From NCBI GenBank assembly GCA_028274465.1, contig CM051456.1, positions 102,647,348 through 102,711,347 on the forward strand: DNA of 64,000 nucleotides. Direction: 5' to 3'. Below, piece after piece: positions 47,772 to 58,283 of this stretch; the stretch's first letter is position 1, and the number at the start of each line of letters is the position of its first letter. Position numbers and translations under genes: made by a program. Source of the stretch: Plantago ovata (taxonomy: Eukaryota > Streptophyta > Magnoliopsida > Lamiales > Plantaginaceae). The notes beneath the pieces are model-generated. The model saw only the letters and a list, made by a program, of their open reading frames with translations, was not told the DNA's origin and did not search any database.

Positions 47772-50074
47772 TCAATAATAATTTGTCTCAGACTTGGCAA
47801 CCTTCTAGAGGAATCAGACAAGGTGACCCTCTTTCACCCTATCTGTTCATTCTAGCCCAAGAGTTATTTGTCTATTACATTATAAAACAAGAAGCCTTAG
47901 GTACATTCCAAGGGCTAAAATCCAGTAGGAGTGGCCCTAAAATCCTTATTTTATGCTTTGCTGATGATTGTATGATTTTCTGCAAGTCAACCAAATCATC
48001 AGTAAGGGGTATCCAAGGTTGCCTTAACACTTATGCTGAGGCTTATGGTCAAAAAATATGTTGGATAAAATCTAGAATCCTATTTTCCCCAAACACAACT
48101 ACTAACAGAAAACAACAAATTCTTCAAAAGTTAGGAGTTGCTTCAAATAAAAGATTGGATAAATATTTGGGCTTACCCTTTCTTTTTGGGAAAAAAAGAC
48201 AGATTTGTTTGATCATATTGTTGATAGAGTTGTCAACAGGATTGATAATTGGTATTCTAAATTCCTTTCTTATGCGGGAAGAGCAACTCTTATTGCAGCA
48301 GTTACAAATACAATCCCCTCTTATTGCATGCAGGTAGCTAAAATTCCTAGTACTTGTATCAATAAAATTAATTCTTGCAATAATCAATTTCTTTGGAATG
48401 CTACTAAACAAACCAATAAAAGAGCTAGAGTAAATTGGAAATCTGTCTGCCTTCCTAAAGGTCAAGGAGGGCTAGGTGTTAGAAACTTAGAAGATATGAA
48501 TAAAGCCTTTCAACTAAAGCTGGCTTGGAAGTTAATCTCTAATGAGGACACTCTTTGGGTAAAAGTTCTTAAACAAAAATATTATCCTAACACAACTTTT
48601 CTGGAAGCTCAACCCAAAATTGCTCATAGTTAGTTGTGGAAAACCCTTGTAAAATTAAAACCTGAGATTCAAGAGGGTCTTTCTTGGGAAATAGGTGATG
48701 GATCTTCTATTAACTTCTGGCTTGATAAATGGTTAGGAGATAAAAAACTGGTTGAGTACTCCCCAAATGCTAACATTCAAGAAAAAGTTTGTGATTATGC
48801 TTCAAATGGAAATTGGGACTTGGATAAATTAATAAAGGTGCTTCCTCTAGAAATTGTTGAAGAAATTTTTGCTTGGCACCCCCCCACTCACAATAGACAT
48901 GATAAACCGGTTTGGAACAAAACAAACTCTGGTTTCTTTTCAGTTAAAAGTGCTTATAATATGCTTATGAAACCAGTGCTACCTGCTCTGCCTTGGCAGA
49001 AGCTTTGGAATCTTAATGTGTTTCCTAGAATTAAGTTTTTCTTGTAGATAGCTCTTCATAATAGATTACCAACAGCAGATAGATTGTACAAGCAAAATAT
49101 AATTGACTCTCCTATTTGCAGACTTTGCAGAAAAGAGGAAGAAAATTTGACTCATATTTTCTTTTTTTGTCCTTCCTTTGATGATCTGAGAAAACAAATT
49201 ATACCTGCTCATTTAAATCCTTCATTTTACTCCTTAGTTTTCCAGGAAAATACTAATCATATATCTCAAATTATTATATTAAACTTTTTATGGATTATTT
49301 TGAATGCAAGGAATAGTTTTATTTTTGCTAATAAAACAATCTCTTGCTTTCACCTAAGAAAAGATTTGCAGAACTTAACTAAGGATACAGTCTTGGGAAA
49401 TTTGGCAACACCACTCCCAAAGGTAAGTTTAAAGGTACCATGTAAATGGTTAAAACCACCTCCAGGTAAAGTTAGTCTAAACACGAATGGTTCCTTTCTT
49501 TCTGATTATGAAGGGGCAGGCATTGGTTGTGTTATAAGGGATGATAAGGGTGAACTTGTGGTAGCATTAAATGCCTTTATAGGAAGAACAACAATCAATA
49601 CGGCGGAACTCCTGGCAATTAAAACGGGATTGCTTTTATGCCAAGATTTAAATCTCCAAGATATCATCATTCAAACTGATTCCATCTATGCTTTTAATTG
49701 TATTAACAGGGTGAATCAAGTAGCATGGCAGCACAGAGAATTAGTCCGAGACATTGAGGAAGTCAGGAGGAACAAAAACGTGGCCATACATTTTGTCTAT
49801 CGGGAAGGAAATGGCGTAGCAGATCATTTAGCAAAAAAAGGAAGTGAACTGGGCAAGACTCGACGGGCGAATTTTCAAGACTCATCAGACGGTCGTGTTA
49901 ACTACATTTCGGACTTCATAAAATCTTTAGAACCGTTTATGTATTTTAAAGACAATTGCCCTGCGTGGCTTTCAAATTTACTTTTAGCTGACCTAAACAA
50001 TGTGGTGTACAGATCTGTTTGTCAAAACAGATCCAACTTACTTGATTCGTAGTTAATAAATGACCGTTTCCTTC

Positions 50075-50103
<29 letters not shown>
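47772..50103 (+). mobile_element. 5'-truncated L1-like LINE with target duplication
   Basis: A 16-bp direct repeat AACTCCGATGTCTACA at 47756-47771 and 50104-50119 brackets the insert, which ends in an A-rich tail (50075-50103). Only the C-terminal half of ORF2 is present, so reverse transcription stopped early. Confidence 0.93.
47783..50052 (+). pseudogene. LINE ORF2 fragment: RT, zf-RVT, RNase H-like
   Basis: RT fingers/palm with GIRQGDPLSPYLF and FADDCMIF, then LDKYLGLPF and, after a frameshift near 48200, the thumb-like LSYAGRATLI...CLPKGQGGLGVRNLEDMNKAF. The zf-RVT region follows (FFSVKSAYNML, LCRKEEENLTHIFFFCPSFDDL), then an RNase H-like domain (GAGIGCVIRDDKGELV, NTAELLAIKTGL, IQTDSIYAFNCIN, VYREGNGVADHLAKKGSEL). 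Stops occur at 48631-48633 and at about 49046, where TGG appears changed to TAG. The endonuclease domain is missing because of 5' truncation. Confidence 0.9.
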
Positions 50104-50105
<2 letters not shown>

Positions 50106-50224
50106 CTCCGATGTCTACAAAACTGACTATGGACTGGACAAGAACATGGAACACAAGAAGAAGACAAGTCAACAGATAATATACTGATCATACAAATTCA
50201 TTTTCACATGTTCAATTTTGACAC

Positions 50225-50528
50225 TGATATAAATCCAACTCTCCCAAAAGTTTAAGCTGTTGGGGAGGAACGGAATCTAATCATTTATATTAATTCTCCA
50301 ACACTCCAACACTCCCCCGCACTCGTGGCCGATTTCAACCTCTTTGGGGAGGCCAATCGGGTGGAAATTTAGTAAGGGGCGGAGTTTGTCTTCGGGGAGA
50401 TTCGAACCCAGGTGGGCGTGAGCCAGATGGCTCTGATACCATGATAGAAATCCAACTCTCCCAAAAGCTTAAGCTGTTGGGGAGGAACGGAATCTAATCA
50501 TTTATATTAATTCTCCAACACTCCAACA
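50225..50528 (-). mobile_element. Small TRIM retroelement, 304 bp, intact
   Basis: Terminal repeats of 87 bp at 50225-50311 and 50442-50528 (TGATA-AAATCCAACTCTCCC ... CACTCCAACA), with perfect 5-bp duplications GACAC (50220-50224 and 50529-50533). The interior has TGGTATCAGAGCC in minus sense next to one repeat, the primer site for initiator Met-tRNA, and a GTGCGGGGGAG purine tract next to the other. Confidence 0.93.
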
Positions 50529-50568
50529 GACACTATTCATTTTTATCTTCATTGTTGTTATTATTAAA

Positions 50569-50757
50569 CTCTGTTCTATTCGTCTGAAAATTGATTATTT
50601 TAAGTTCAGTTCAGATCAGTTTAGATATATTAAATTCAGTTCAGTTCAGATTTGGCTAATAGTATTTTGTAATACAAATAAGTTCAGTTAAGTTCAGTTC
50701 AGTTTAAATCCATTTAGTTCAGATCAATTCAGTTCAGTTTTGTTCGGACGGAGAGAA
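50569..50757. repeat. AGTTCAG-rich repeat, copy 2
   Basis: Homologous to 47195-47361, sharing GTCTGAAAAT-GATTATTTTAAG and GGCTAATAGTATTTTGTA-like segments. Opens CTCTGTTCTATTCGTCTGAA and ends TTCGGACGGAGAG. Confidence 0.55.
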
Positions 50758-50806
50758 CATATACTAATTAGTGTCTTGAAGTCCAAAAAGATGTCCTGCA
50801 TGGCTC

Positions 50807-52991
50807 TTAAGATTCCTGAGTGACGACATGTGCTTCACATATGTTGCTTGAACTGTAATGCATGAACATAGTTTCCACATCATCATCACAACCAATTGGT
50901 TCGAATGCTGCAGGAAGATCAGTGGGGTGAGTCCTGTACCACATTAGTTTATGTGGCTTACTCCCTGAAAGCTTTCCAGGAATTGCGTGACAGAGGTCGA
51001 AAAAAGTGAAATTTTCTGGCTCAACATAGTGGATGAATGCAGGCTCGTTCACTGTCTTGTACTCTATGCCATGGTCAGGAGTTGCCACCATTCGACATCC
51101 ATATTCCACTTTTATAGTCCATAGCTTGTTCGAGTTACCTAAAAACAACAGTTTAAGGCAGTTCATAATTAATACAGACCATTAATCATACAAGTCAAAC
51201 AGTAAGGACCAAAATGAACTATCATAACCTAAACTAGTGTGCCAAAACAGCTGCTTCCTAAATTAATTTCTTTGTTTGGCCACGTTTTTCCATAGCCAGC
51301 TAGCAGAGGGATTACTGTTAACTGTATAAAGTGCTATGTATTTAGATTACTTGGCCTTATACAAGTTGGTCCATAGAGTGTGTATCTTTAGATTACTTTA
51401 GTGTTTATTCTATTAATAACTAATTCTGGGATCCTCATCACTTTCAGGTTATTAGAGGGAATAATACTTGTTATTATCTTATAACTAGCATTACATAATC
51501 TGGTGAGTGAAACTTTGAGCTCCAAAACTCTTTCATATGTTCTTCAAAGCCTTTTAATTGTGTCCATGCATTTTCCAAACCTAAAGATCCATTGTGGCAT
51601 TGGAGTTGCAGTATGATCAGGTGCAGAGTTAACAACATTGTGAACAGAAAGCCGAGGTGCAAAATCTACCAACTGTATGTACTTCATAAGTTAATAAACA
51701 CATTAAGGGCTTGAATATATGGTGAAAGTACACGAATTGAATAAGGTATGTTATTTAAGAATTGTGAACACGAACCTTTACCAAATCAATTGGGCTTGTT
51801 ATATTTTCATCAGCCGAAGGGGAGAGGTTTTTTTGGGGCTGACCAATGTCTTCAGCCACCGCCTTGACAGGGACAGACTTCTCGTCCGGCTCGTTTAGCG
51901 GCAATTTCACCACAAAACATGTATCACGTGCCTTGGGAGGACGACCTCTTCCTCGCCCTGTAGATGTTTCAGACTTCCCCTTGTCGCTTTTCTTAGGAGG
52001 ACGACCTCTTCCTCGTCCTGTAGATGTTGCAGATTTCCCCTCTCCACAAACATAATCCTTCTTCTTTGTTGGTGGTGGAGAAGTTTGATTCTCACCGGCC
52101 ACATCATCGGTGTTGCGTGGCCTCTTGTCCGTGGCCTCTTGTCTGGTGAGGTTTCTGGATCTAGTTACCCGCATTCCAGGGCCATCTTTACTGTTATATT
52201 TCACAGAATCAGTCCAAGTAAATTTCCTAACTCAGAAGTCAGTAGTAACAAAAAAATAATCAATCTTAGCACCCTCAAGAATGATTAGTTAACTGCCTAG
52301 ACTCCTAGTTATCTAAATTCAAACAGTACATCCTATTTCATCATTTCATATAGAGAGGCAGTTCACAAGTTAATAATACTAATTCATTAATTATAGTATC
52401 CAAGTAAAATCATTAAATCTGACCAAGTGCAAAAGTAGTATCGTAGTTCAATACACAGTAAAAATAAGTACCAACTGTCCAAGGGATTTTCTAAACAAGC
52501 CAATTACCAAAGTTTCATTCTAGTTTGATACAGATAAAGAATAAATCATTAATAATGCAAGTAAATTTCATATATGAACTAGTAACAATGTCTTAGTAAA
52601 AATCGAAGTATTGTAATAAGAATTAACATAAAATAACTAACCCATGTTTGTTGTATGTCTGAACGTTCTCTCTAGTTCTCTTACCAATGAATTTCACACT
52701 TTCTGAAAACCAATAGAGAATAGAATTAGAAGTTAGAGTTTTCGATATACTGCATGTTTAAAACTAAATACAAAACACCATTTAAAAACCTGAATTTCCA
52801 TCGCTGCCATTGTCCGGATCTGGAACTTCTACATTGTTTTTGCCGGGATTTGATTCTTTAACATTTCCATCGCCGGAATATGAAGCTCCATGAGCTGATT
52901 TTGAAGCAAGCTGCTGTGATCCAGACAGTGGAGGATCGGATTCCTTAAATTTATCAATTTCAAAAGGTTCGAGACTAGGGTTCCCCCACAT
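50807..52991 (-). CDS. AT-hook protein with PB1-like domain
   Basis: Minus-strand gene in about five exons. Exon 1 (52991-52790) encodes MWGNPSLEPFEIDKF and an acidic, Ser/Gly-rich stretch; exon 2 is 52702-52642; exon 3 (52226-51782) has RVTRSRNLTRQE and two AT-hooks, both GRGRGRPPK, within a 25-residue repeat; a less certain exon spans about 51665-51490; the last exon (about 51140-50807) gives a PB1-like domain (VEYGCRMVATPDHG, GKLSGSKPHKLMWYRT, CDDDVETMFMHY) of the kind seen at the N-terminus of MuDR-type transposase relatives. AT-hooks bind the minor groove of AT-rich DNA, so a nuclear DNA-binding role is likely. No transposase core is seen. Whether it is a host gene or transposon-derived is open; the phase of the last junction was not resolved. 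Confidence 0.6.
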
Positions 52992-53087
52992 TTTTCTCTC
53001 TAAATTTTTGAAGTGAATAGAATGGGTAGAGCGAAAAGAAAGCCAAAGACGAGAAAGGGAAAAAGTAGTAGGTGAATTAGGGTTCAA

Positions 53088-53492
53088 AGTAACAGTCCCG
53101 ATTTAATTATTTGTTTGAAACGGATTTAATTATTAAATACAGTATTATAAAATTATTACTATAAATTATAATAATGATACTTCAGTAATAAATTTGTTGA
53201 TTGATTAAGGGACTCATCTAAAGATTCTAAACGTCTAGTTAGACGGACCTAACATTGAGTGGAGATGATAATGAGCTTGGGCCCATTGGACTTGGAGTAT
53301 AATTTTGACAGTTTGGTCTTGAGCCAAGTTAATTTATGTCCATACGTTCTATAACCGTATTGTTCTATTTTATTATATACATATATAATAATATAAATTG
53401 CTCTATAGATTATTTAATTTAGTAATTAGCTCATCAAAGGTCTAATTAATTAATCATACAATCAATATGATAGAAATGTCCCTTTGTGTCAG
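53088..53492. other. Gene-free stretch
   Basis: AT-rich; upstream side of the AT-hook gene. Nothing further recognised. Confidence 0.5.
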
Positions 53493-53500
53493 TTTATAAA

Positions 53501-53760
53501 TAGGGCTGTTAACGAGCCAGTTAAGATAGGTATATATATAATCAAATTATTAATAATAAAAAAAATAAAATTGAATTAATTATTGATCGCGAGCTGCTTG
53601 TGAAATTCGATCATTTCTTCAAGGTGATCGATTCATGATCGAAAATGAGTCGATCATGATCGTGATCAACCTTGTGTTGAGCGATGTCTAGCACGATCCA
53701 AGTTTTGATCGATCTTATTTACGATTGCTCATGATCATCTCGATTCGTTAACAACTATAT
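53501..53760. mobile_element. Small hAT-type MITE, 260 bp
   Basis: Inverted ends TAGGGCTGTTAACGA and the complement of TCGTTAACAACTATA, with perfect 8-bp duplications TTTATAAA at 53493-53500 and 53761-53768. The interior is rich in GATCATGATCG palindromes. Confidence 0.88.
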
Positions 53761-53812
53761 TTTATAAAATAAATTCAGCAAAGAAAAGGCAACAGTGGTG
53801 AAAGAAAAAAAG

Positions 53813-54720
53813 ATGAAATATACTCTATTGTCGAATGGAGAGTTTGACCAAATTGCAATCAAGGTGAGTATCTAACTTGTCTGAATAATTGATGTCTTTT
53901 ATTATTTCTTATTTTTTATTTTTATCATTTTACATTTTTTATAATATAGTATTACATATAAAGAAAATGTTAATTTATGTTTTCTGTTAAACACTTTGAT
54001 TTTTCTCATTAATGTCCTTTTTGTTTTTTGTTTTTCGAACAGCTTAGTAAAATCGATGATGAAGAGCCAATAATAAAAGTTGAACAACGTACTGATGAGA
54101 GCAATAGATCTCAAAACTTAGTAGAAGAAATGATGTTGTTGTGCGGAGATGTTATTGCAAGATATGCGCATCAACACAGTATACATGTGATTTACAGGTG
54201 GGGTCGAAGCTCCTATTCTACTCGTTTTCTGGAGCGTTTGGATTTAGGCTTAGACAAAGGATATGTTCAATTTACATCTCCGATACGAAGGTACACATAT
54301 GTTCTTGTACACTATCAAGTGGTAGCTTCTATAACGGGTGGGAGTACTCTAGGAAAAGCTGAAGTTGAAGAAGTACTTGTTGAGGCAAATTCTGAGACTC
54401 GTGGAAAAACTTTGATTAATGAAGCCAAGAGATATTGGATTATTGAACTTTTCAGAAGAGCCCGCATTGAGGGGAAAAGATTTAGAGCCATCGTTTTGGA
54501 TGTAAGAACATGTTACTCTGGCAATCTTGAGTATCATGTTCTGGATATAGATCTCGAGTATGAAGGTGTGAAGATACATCCAAAGGACGTTTCAATCAAA
54601 GATGACCAATTGTGGCGGTTACAGCCATTAATAGGTAAAGTTGTTGTTGTTGAAGTCACAGAAGCTGATCCTCATCATAAAGTTCTCAATTTTCGAGTCT
54701 CTGCCAATCAAGAATTGTAG
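53813..54720 (+). pseudogene. Truncated RNase II/RNR1-like exoribonuclease, C-terminal part
   Basis: Two exons, 53813-53863 and 54043-54720, joined in phase by a GT-AG intron, about 242 residues. It matches the end of the RNB domain and following region of the plant organellar RNase II (RNR1 type): EQRTDESNRSQNLVEEMMLLCGD, GYVQFTSPIRRY, EAKRYWIIELFRRARIEGKRFRAIVLD. The RNB core with its metal-binding aspartates is missing, and after SPIRRY the usual D-L-x-x-H pattern reads TYVLVHYQ. The reading frame is open. The MITE at 53501-53760 ends only about 50 bp upstream, so the 5' part has been lost. It may be a relic or a transcribed fragment. Confidence 0.7.
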
Positions 54721-55659
54721 ATGAACATGTAGGATGCTGTAACCACTTCTTTCGTATTAATTTGGTTATTTTGAAGGAGATGTGAAGTATGTCCACAATT
54801 GCCAATTCGAGCTGTTTGATGTGTTTGAGTTGCTTGCTGCAGCAATGGAATGCAATTTCAAAACTGGCCTTGCTACCATTGCTCTTTATGTTCGGCCTGA
54901 TACCCTCGAGTCACAAATGCCAACTTTTGCTTATTTGTTGGTTTCAGTTAAAGTTGTATTTTGTTGGAGAATTACTGAATTAGTGAAATTGTCTTATTGA
55001 CGTTTTTTATTTTATTTTTTTCAATTTTATTTTGATTTTAAAGATCCCTTACCGCTTGATTAGTCACTGCCATTACACCAAAGCCTTGTTTTAACAGAAT
55101 TAAATGGGGGTGAATATGTAATTTCGGGTGGCCACAGCAGGTCTGATTTTAGAAAGACCAGTCAACGGCCTAGGCGCATCATCATGTGAATTAGCGAACC
55201 AAGGTTGAAGGATCAAACGAAAGTGACAAAAGACGCCCAGATTCGCAAGGTTCACCTGCACCGGCCGCACCAGATTTAAGATCAATACCAAATAAATTAG
55301 AAGGGTTAATAATTTGTTTCGAAATCTCGACCAATCAAGTTAAATCAATTTATAAGTTTAGTTTTAATCATATTAAAGAAAAGATTAAATCAATTTAAGA
55401 CAATCAATTTAATTTGAACTTTGAAGTATTTTTATGTAGCGAATTTACCTCTTAAATTACCAAAATGTTTAATACCTTAAATTTAGTTAGTGGTCGTGGT
55501 ATATCTTCGCTGTATTCTTAGGGATATTTTCCAGTATACACACACGATAAAGTAGTGGAAGATTTGAAAAACTGAACTCAATCTCACGTACATATCTTCT
55601 CGAGAATCCTCCTATAAAACCTGCATCAGCTTGTAGAAACATCAATCGATACACTTCCG
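54721..55659. other. Gene-free stretch
   Basis: No convincing gene. Short open frames near 54780-55000 have no recognisable features. Confidence 0.5.
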
Positions 55660-56492
55660 ATGGAGAGTCTATATTGGCCGAGAGACATACTTGTTAATAT
55701 ATTGGGGTTTCTTGCTGCCGAGAGACCAGCTTATTGGGCTGGGGCAAAACAATGGTTAAATTTCTTTATCATATATATTGATTAATGTTTTCCACGATTC
55801 AAGTTTTATGAATACTTTTTGCTCTATAGTTGTAGAGATCTGAAAATCCTTGGAGAGGAAAGTGAAGTTCTCAAACTTATTAAACTTGATGGAAGTTCGA
55901 ACCTGCCAATTTCAGTCTTGGAGAAGCTTTTGGAAGCAAATAACCCGGAAGCTTTACTACGAAAGGCATTGGTAAATTATTTTTATATTTCATTCAATGC
56001 TTGTGCTCTTTTTTAATAAAATTTTACCCGTTTCCAAAAATAAATAAATAAATAAAATCGTTCCATTTTGTTAAATATAATTATAATTCAACGCCTAATA
56101 CTAACTGTTTCGATGTGCAGGAGGGATTTTTCACCAATGCGAACAAATTGGCTTCATATGAGCTTTTCGGGAAGGCCATAGATTTGGGTCACGTACCATC
56201 TATTTATGCTTATTCTATCGTGAGACTGTTTAGCACTGACCTTATAGTCAGGGAGAATGGCGCATATGATCTTTCAGCATGGACATCACTGGAACTGAAT
56301 CGTGACTTCAAAAGGCGCATGGGTCGAATAACAATCAGGTCGAACAAAATTCACTATAAGCCTTTCCTGCCTAACAATTATTTTTGCCACGGTCATATGG
56401 TGATTACTACATTTTGCCACGTTAGACCTCACTTGCTCCAAGCTCATATGGTGGTTGATGTAACTTTTGGAGATGAAATCGTGTGGGCCTAA
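55660..56492 (+). CDS. F-box family protein (At2g35280/At1g67340-like), three exons
   Basis: Exons 55660-55754, 55830-55971 and 56121-56492 join in phase into about 202 residues with no stop. The N-terminus (WPRDILVNILGFLAAERPAYWAGAKQCCRDL) is a short F-box-like helix pair; the middle has NPEALLRKALEGFFT and ASYELFGKAIDLGHVPSIYAYSIV, the Sel1-like segment that follows the F-box in this plant family. Such proteins bind SKP1 and recruit substrates to an SCF ubiquitin ligase. It is shorter than usual relatives and lacks an obvious C-terminal zinc finger (MYND) or Cys-rich end. Start chosen at the only ATG preceding the F-box-like segment. Confidence 0.7.
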
Positions 56493-56930
56493 CTTAGTTC
56501 AAATGTTTGATAAGTCGAGCATTTCATATCGTTGTTTTATGCTTTGTGACCACGATTGTTATTTGGTACTTTGTTTCTTTATTGAATTTGATACATTTTG
56601 TTTCTTCATCGAAATTGTTTTGTTTCTTAAAAGTTTTGTTTCTTTATTGAATAGCTTAAAAATTTATACTACAGTTTAAGAGTAAGAGAAAGTTGATTAT
56701 AAGGGCGATTTATAAACGCCTGTTTCAAAAAGGACCCTTTTGTGTTATCAATAACATTTTAGTCCAAACTCAATTACATTTTAGTCCATTTGAGTTGACC
56801 ACCAGTCCACCACCACTTTAAACACCTTACAAGTTCCAACCAATCATGACTTAAGAAAAAATAAATATTTTCAATCAAAAAATTAATGTAAAAATTTAAA
56901 AAATCTATATAGAATAATAAAGTAAAATAA
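56493..56930. other. Gene-free stretch
   Basis: 3' flank of the F-box gene, T-rich; nothing recognised. Confidence 0.5.
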
Positions 56931-57111
56931 GAGATGTAATGGTCGAGTGGAAAAGTATCGATCGCAAAAGCAACACAACTTTTCAACAACTTTTCAACAA
57001 GAGATGTAATGGTCGAGTGGAAAAGTATCCAGCTCTCAATTGAGATGTCTTCAGTTCGAAACCCACTGTGGCTAGTGTTTCCATTTCTTAATTTTAGCTA
57101 CTTCCAACTTT
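56931..57111 (+). repeat. tRNA-derived SINE-like sequence
   Basis: TGGTCGAGTGG at 57010-57020 fits an RNA polymerase III A box and AGTTCGAAACC at 57053-57063 fits a B box with one mismatch, 32 bp apart. The first 29 bp are duplicated at 56931-56959, a period of 70. No clean tRNA cloverleaf is seen. Confidence 0.5.
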
Positions 57112-57749
57112 TAGTCTTTCATTACCAGCACACTAACCAACACACTTTGAACATTCACAAATGAATTTTAGTAATAAATGCTCACAAACCGATCCCTGAT
57201 GTTATATCAATCTCGTATTTTCTAATGATTTTGTTTGGTTTGGTGAAAAAGGAAATGAAAAACTACCCCAATAAATATGCCTTTTATGTGAAAGGAAGTT
57301 TCCAAATTGCAACAAAACTCTTATTCCTTAATTGATGCTACACAAGAATAATAAATATATTATAAAGTATATATGTAAATATTATAACATATTGGGATAA
57401 CGCCCACTACCGAGAAATCAGTTCCGCTCTTAGTCTTTCATTACCAGCACACTAACCAACACACTTTGAACATTCACAAATGAATTTTAGTAACAAATGC
57501 TCACAAACCGATCCCTGATGTTATATCAATCTCGTATTTTCTAATGATTTTGTTTGGTTTGGTGAAAAAGGAAATGGAAAACTACCCCAATAAATATGCC
57601 TTTTATGTGAAAGGAAGTTTCCAAATTGCAACAAAACTCTTATTCCTTAATTGATGCTACACAAGAATAATAAATATATTATAAAATATATATGTAAATA
57701 TTATAACATATTGGGATAACGCCCACTATCGAGAAATCAGTTCCGCTCT
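57112..57749. repeat. 319-bp tandem duplication, two copies
   Basis: Copies 57112-57430 and 57431-57749, both starting TAGTCTTTCATTACCAGCAC, with about four substitutions and no obvious indel. No gene inside. Confidence 0.9.
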
Positions 57750-58283
57750 CATATACTATTAGCGCTTTCAGGGTTTTGGTGATCAACCGCCTCTTTTTTA
57801 TTTTTAATTTTTAATTTAACTCTCCGTCGTTATACTTTTGATCAATTTGTATTTCCAATTGTCGATTCAAATTGTGAGTACACATTACGTTAGTGATGTT
57901 GGATTGTTGATCGATATGCTTGAATCGAAGTTTGTTTATGTAATTGTTCCCCATCATGCTTCTTAGAACGTGTGATAGTGTGCGCGCGTGTCCAGATTGT
58001 TTCATTAACAGTGTTTTCAGACTTAGAATCGGTGCATTCTATTCATGTTACTCGAATCGGTTAACAATTTGTTTTGTTTTTTTGTATATGTTCAGTTCAT
58101 TCATTGATGCTTCTTATTTGAAATAGGTTACACCAAGTTTGCAGACCTAATAGTCCAAAGTATTCTCTCAATACCAAAGTTAGTGATGTAAGTATTTTGA
58201 TTGTCAACTTGTTTTGCATGTTATTGTATTGTTTCTGTTACACTCTAATCAAATTCTCATTTTTTCATGTGTTAATTTTGTAG
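57750..58283. other. Possible 5' region of the Ulp1-type gene
   Basis: Contains an exon-like piece ending GTTAGTGAT|GTAAG at 58187. No clear start codon or promoter could be fixed. Confidence 0.35.

Noticed and set aside
54782..55000. Short plus-strand reading frame after the RNase II fragment
   Set aside because: No family features and no splice context; probably chance.
57001..57075. True tRNA gene
   Set aside because: A and B box-like motifs are present but no acceptor stem or anticodon arm can be folded.
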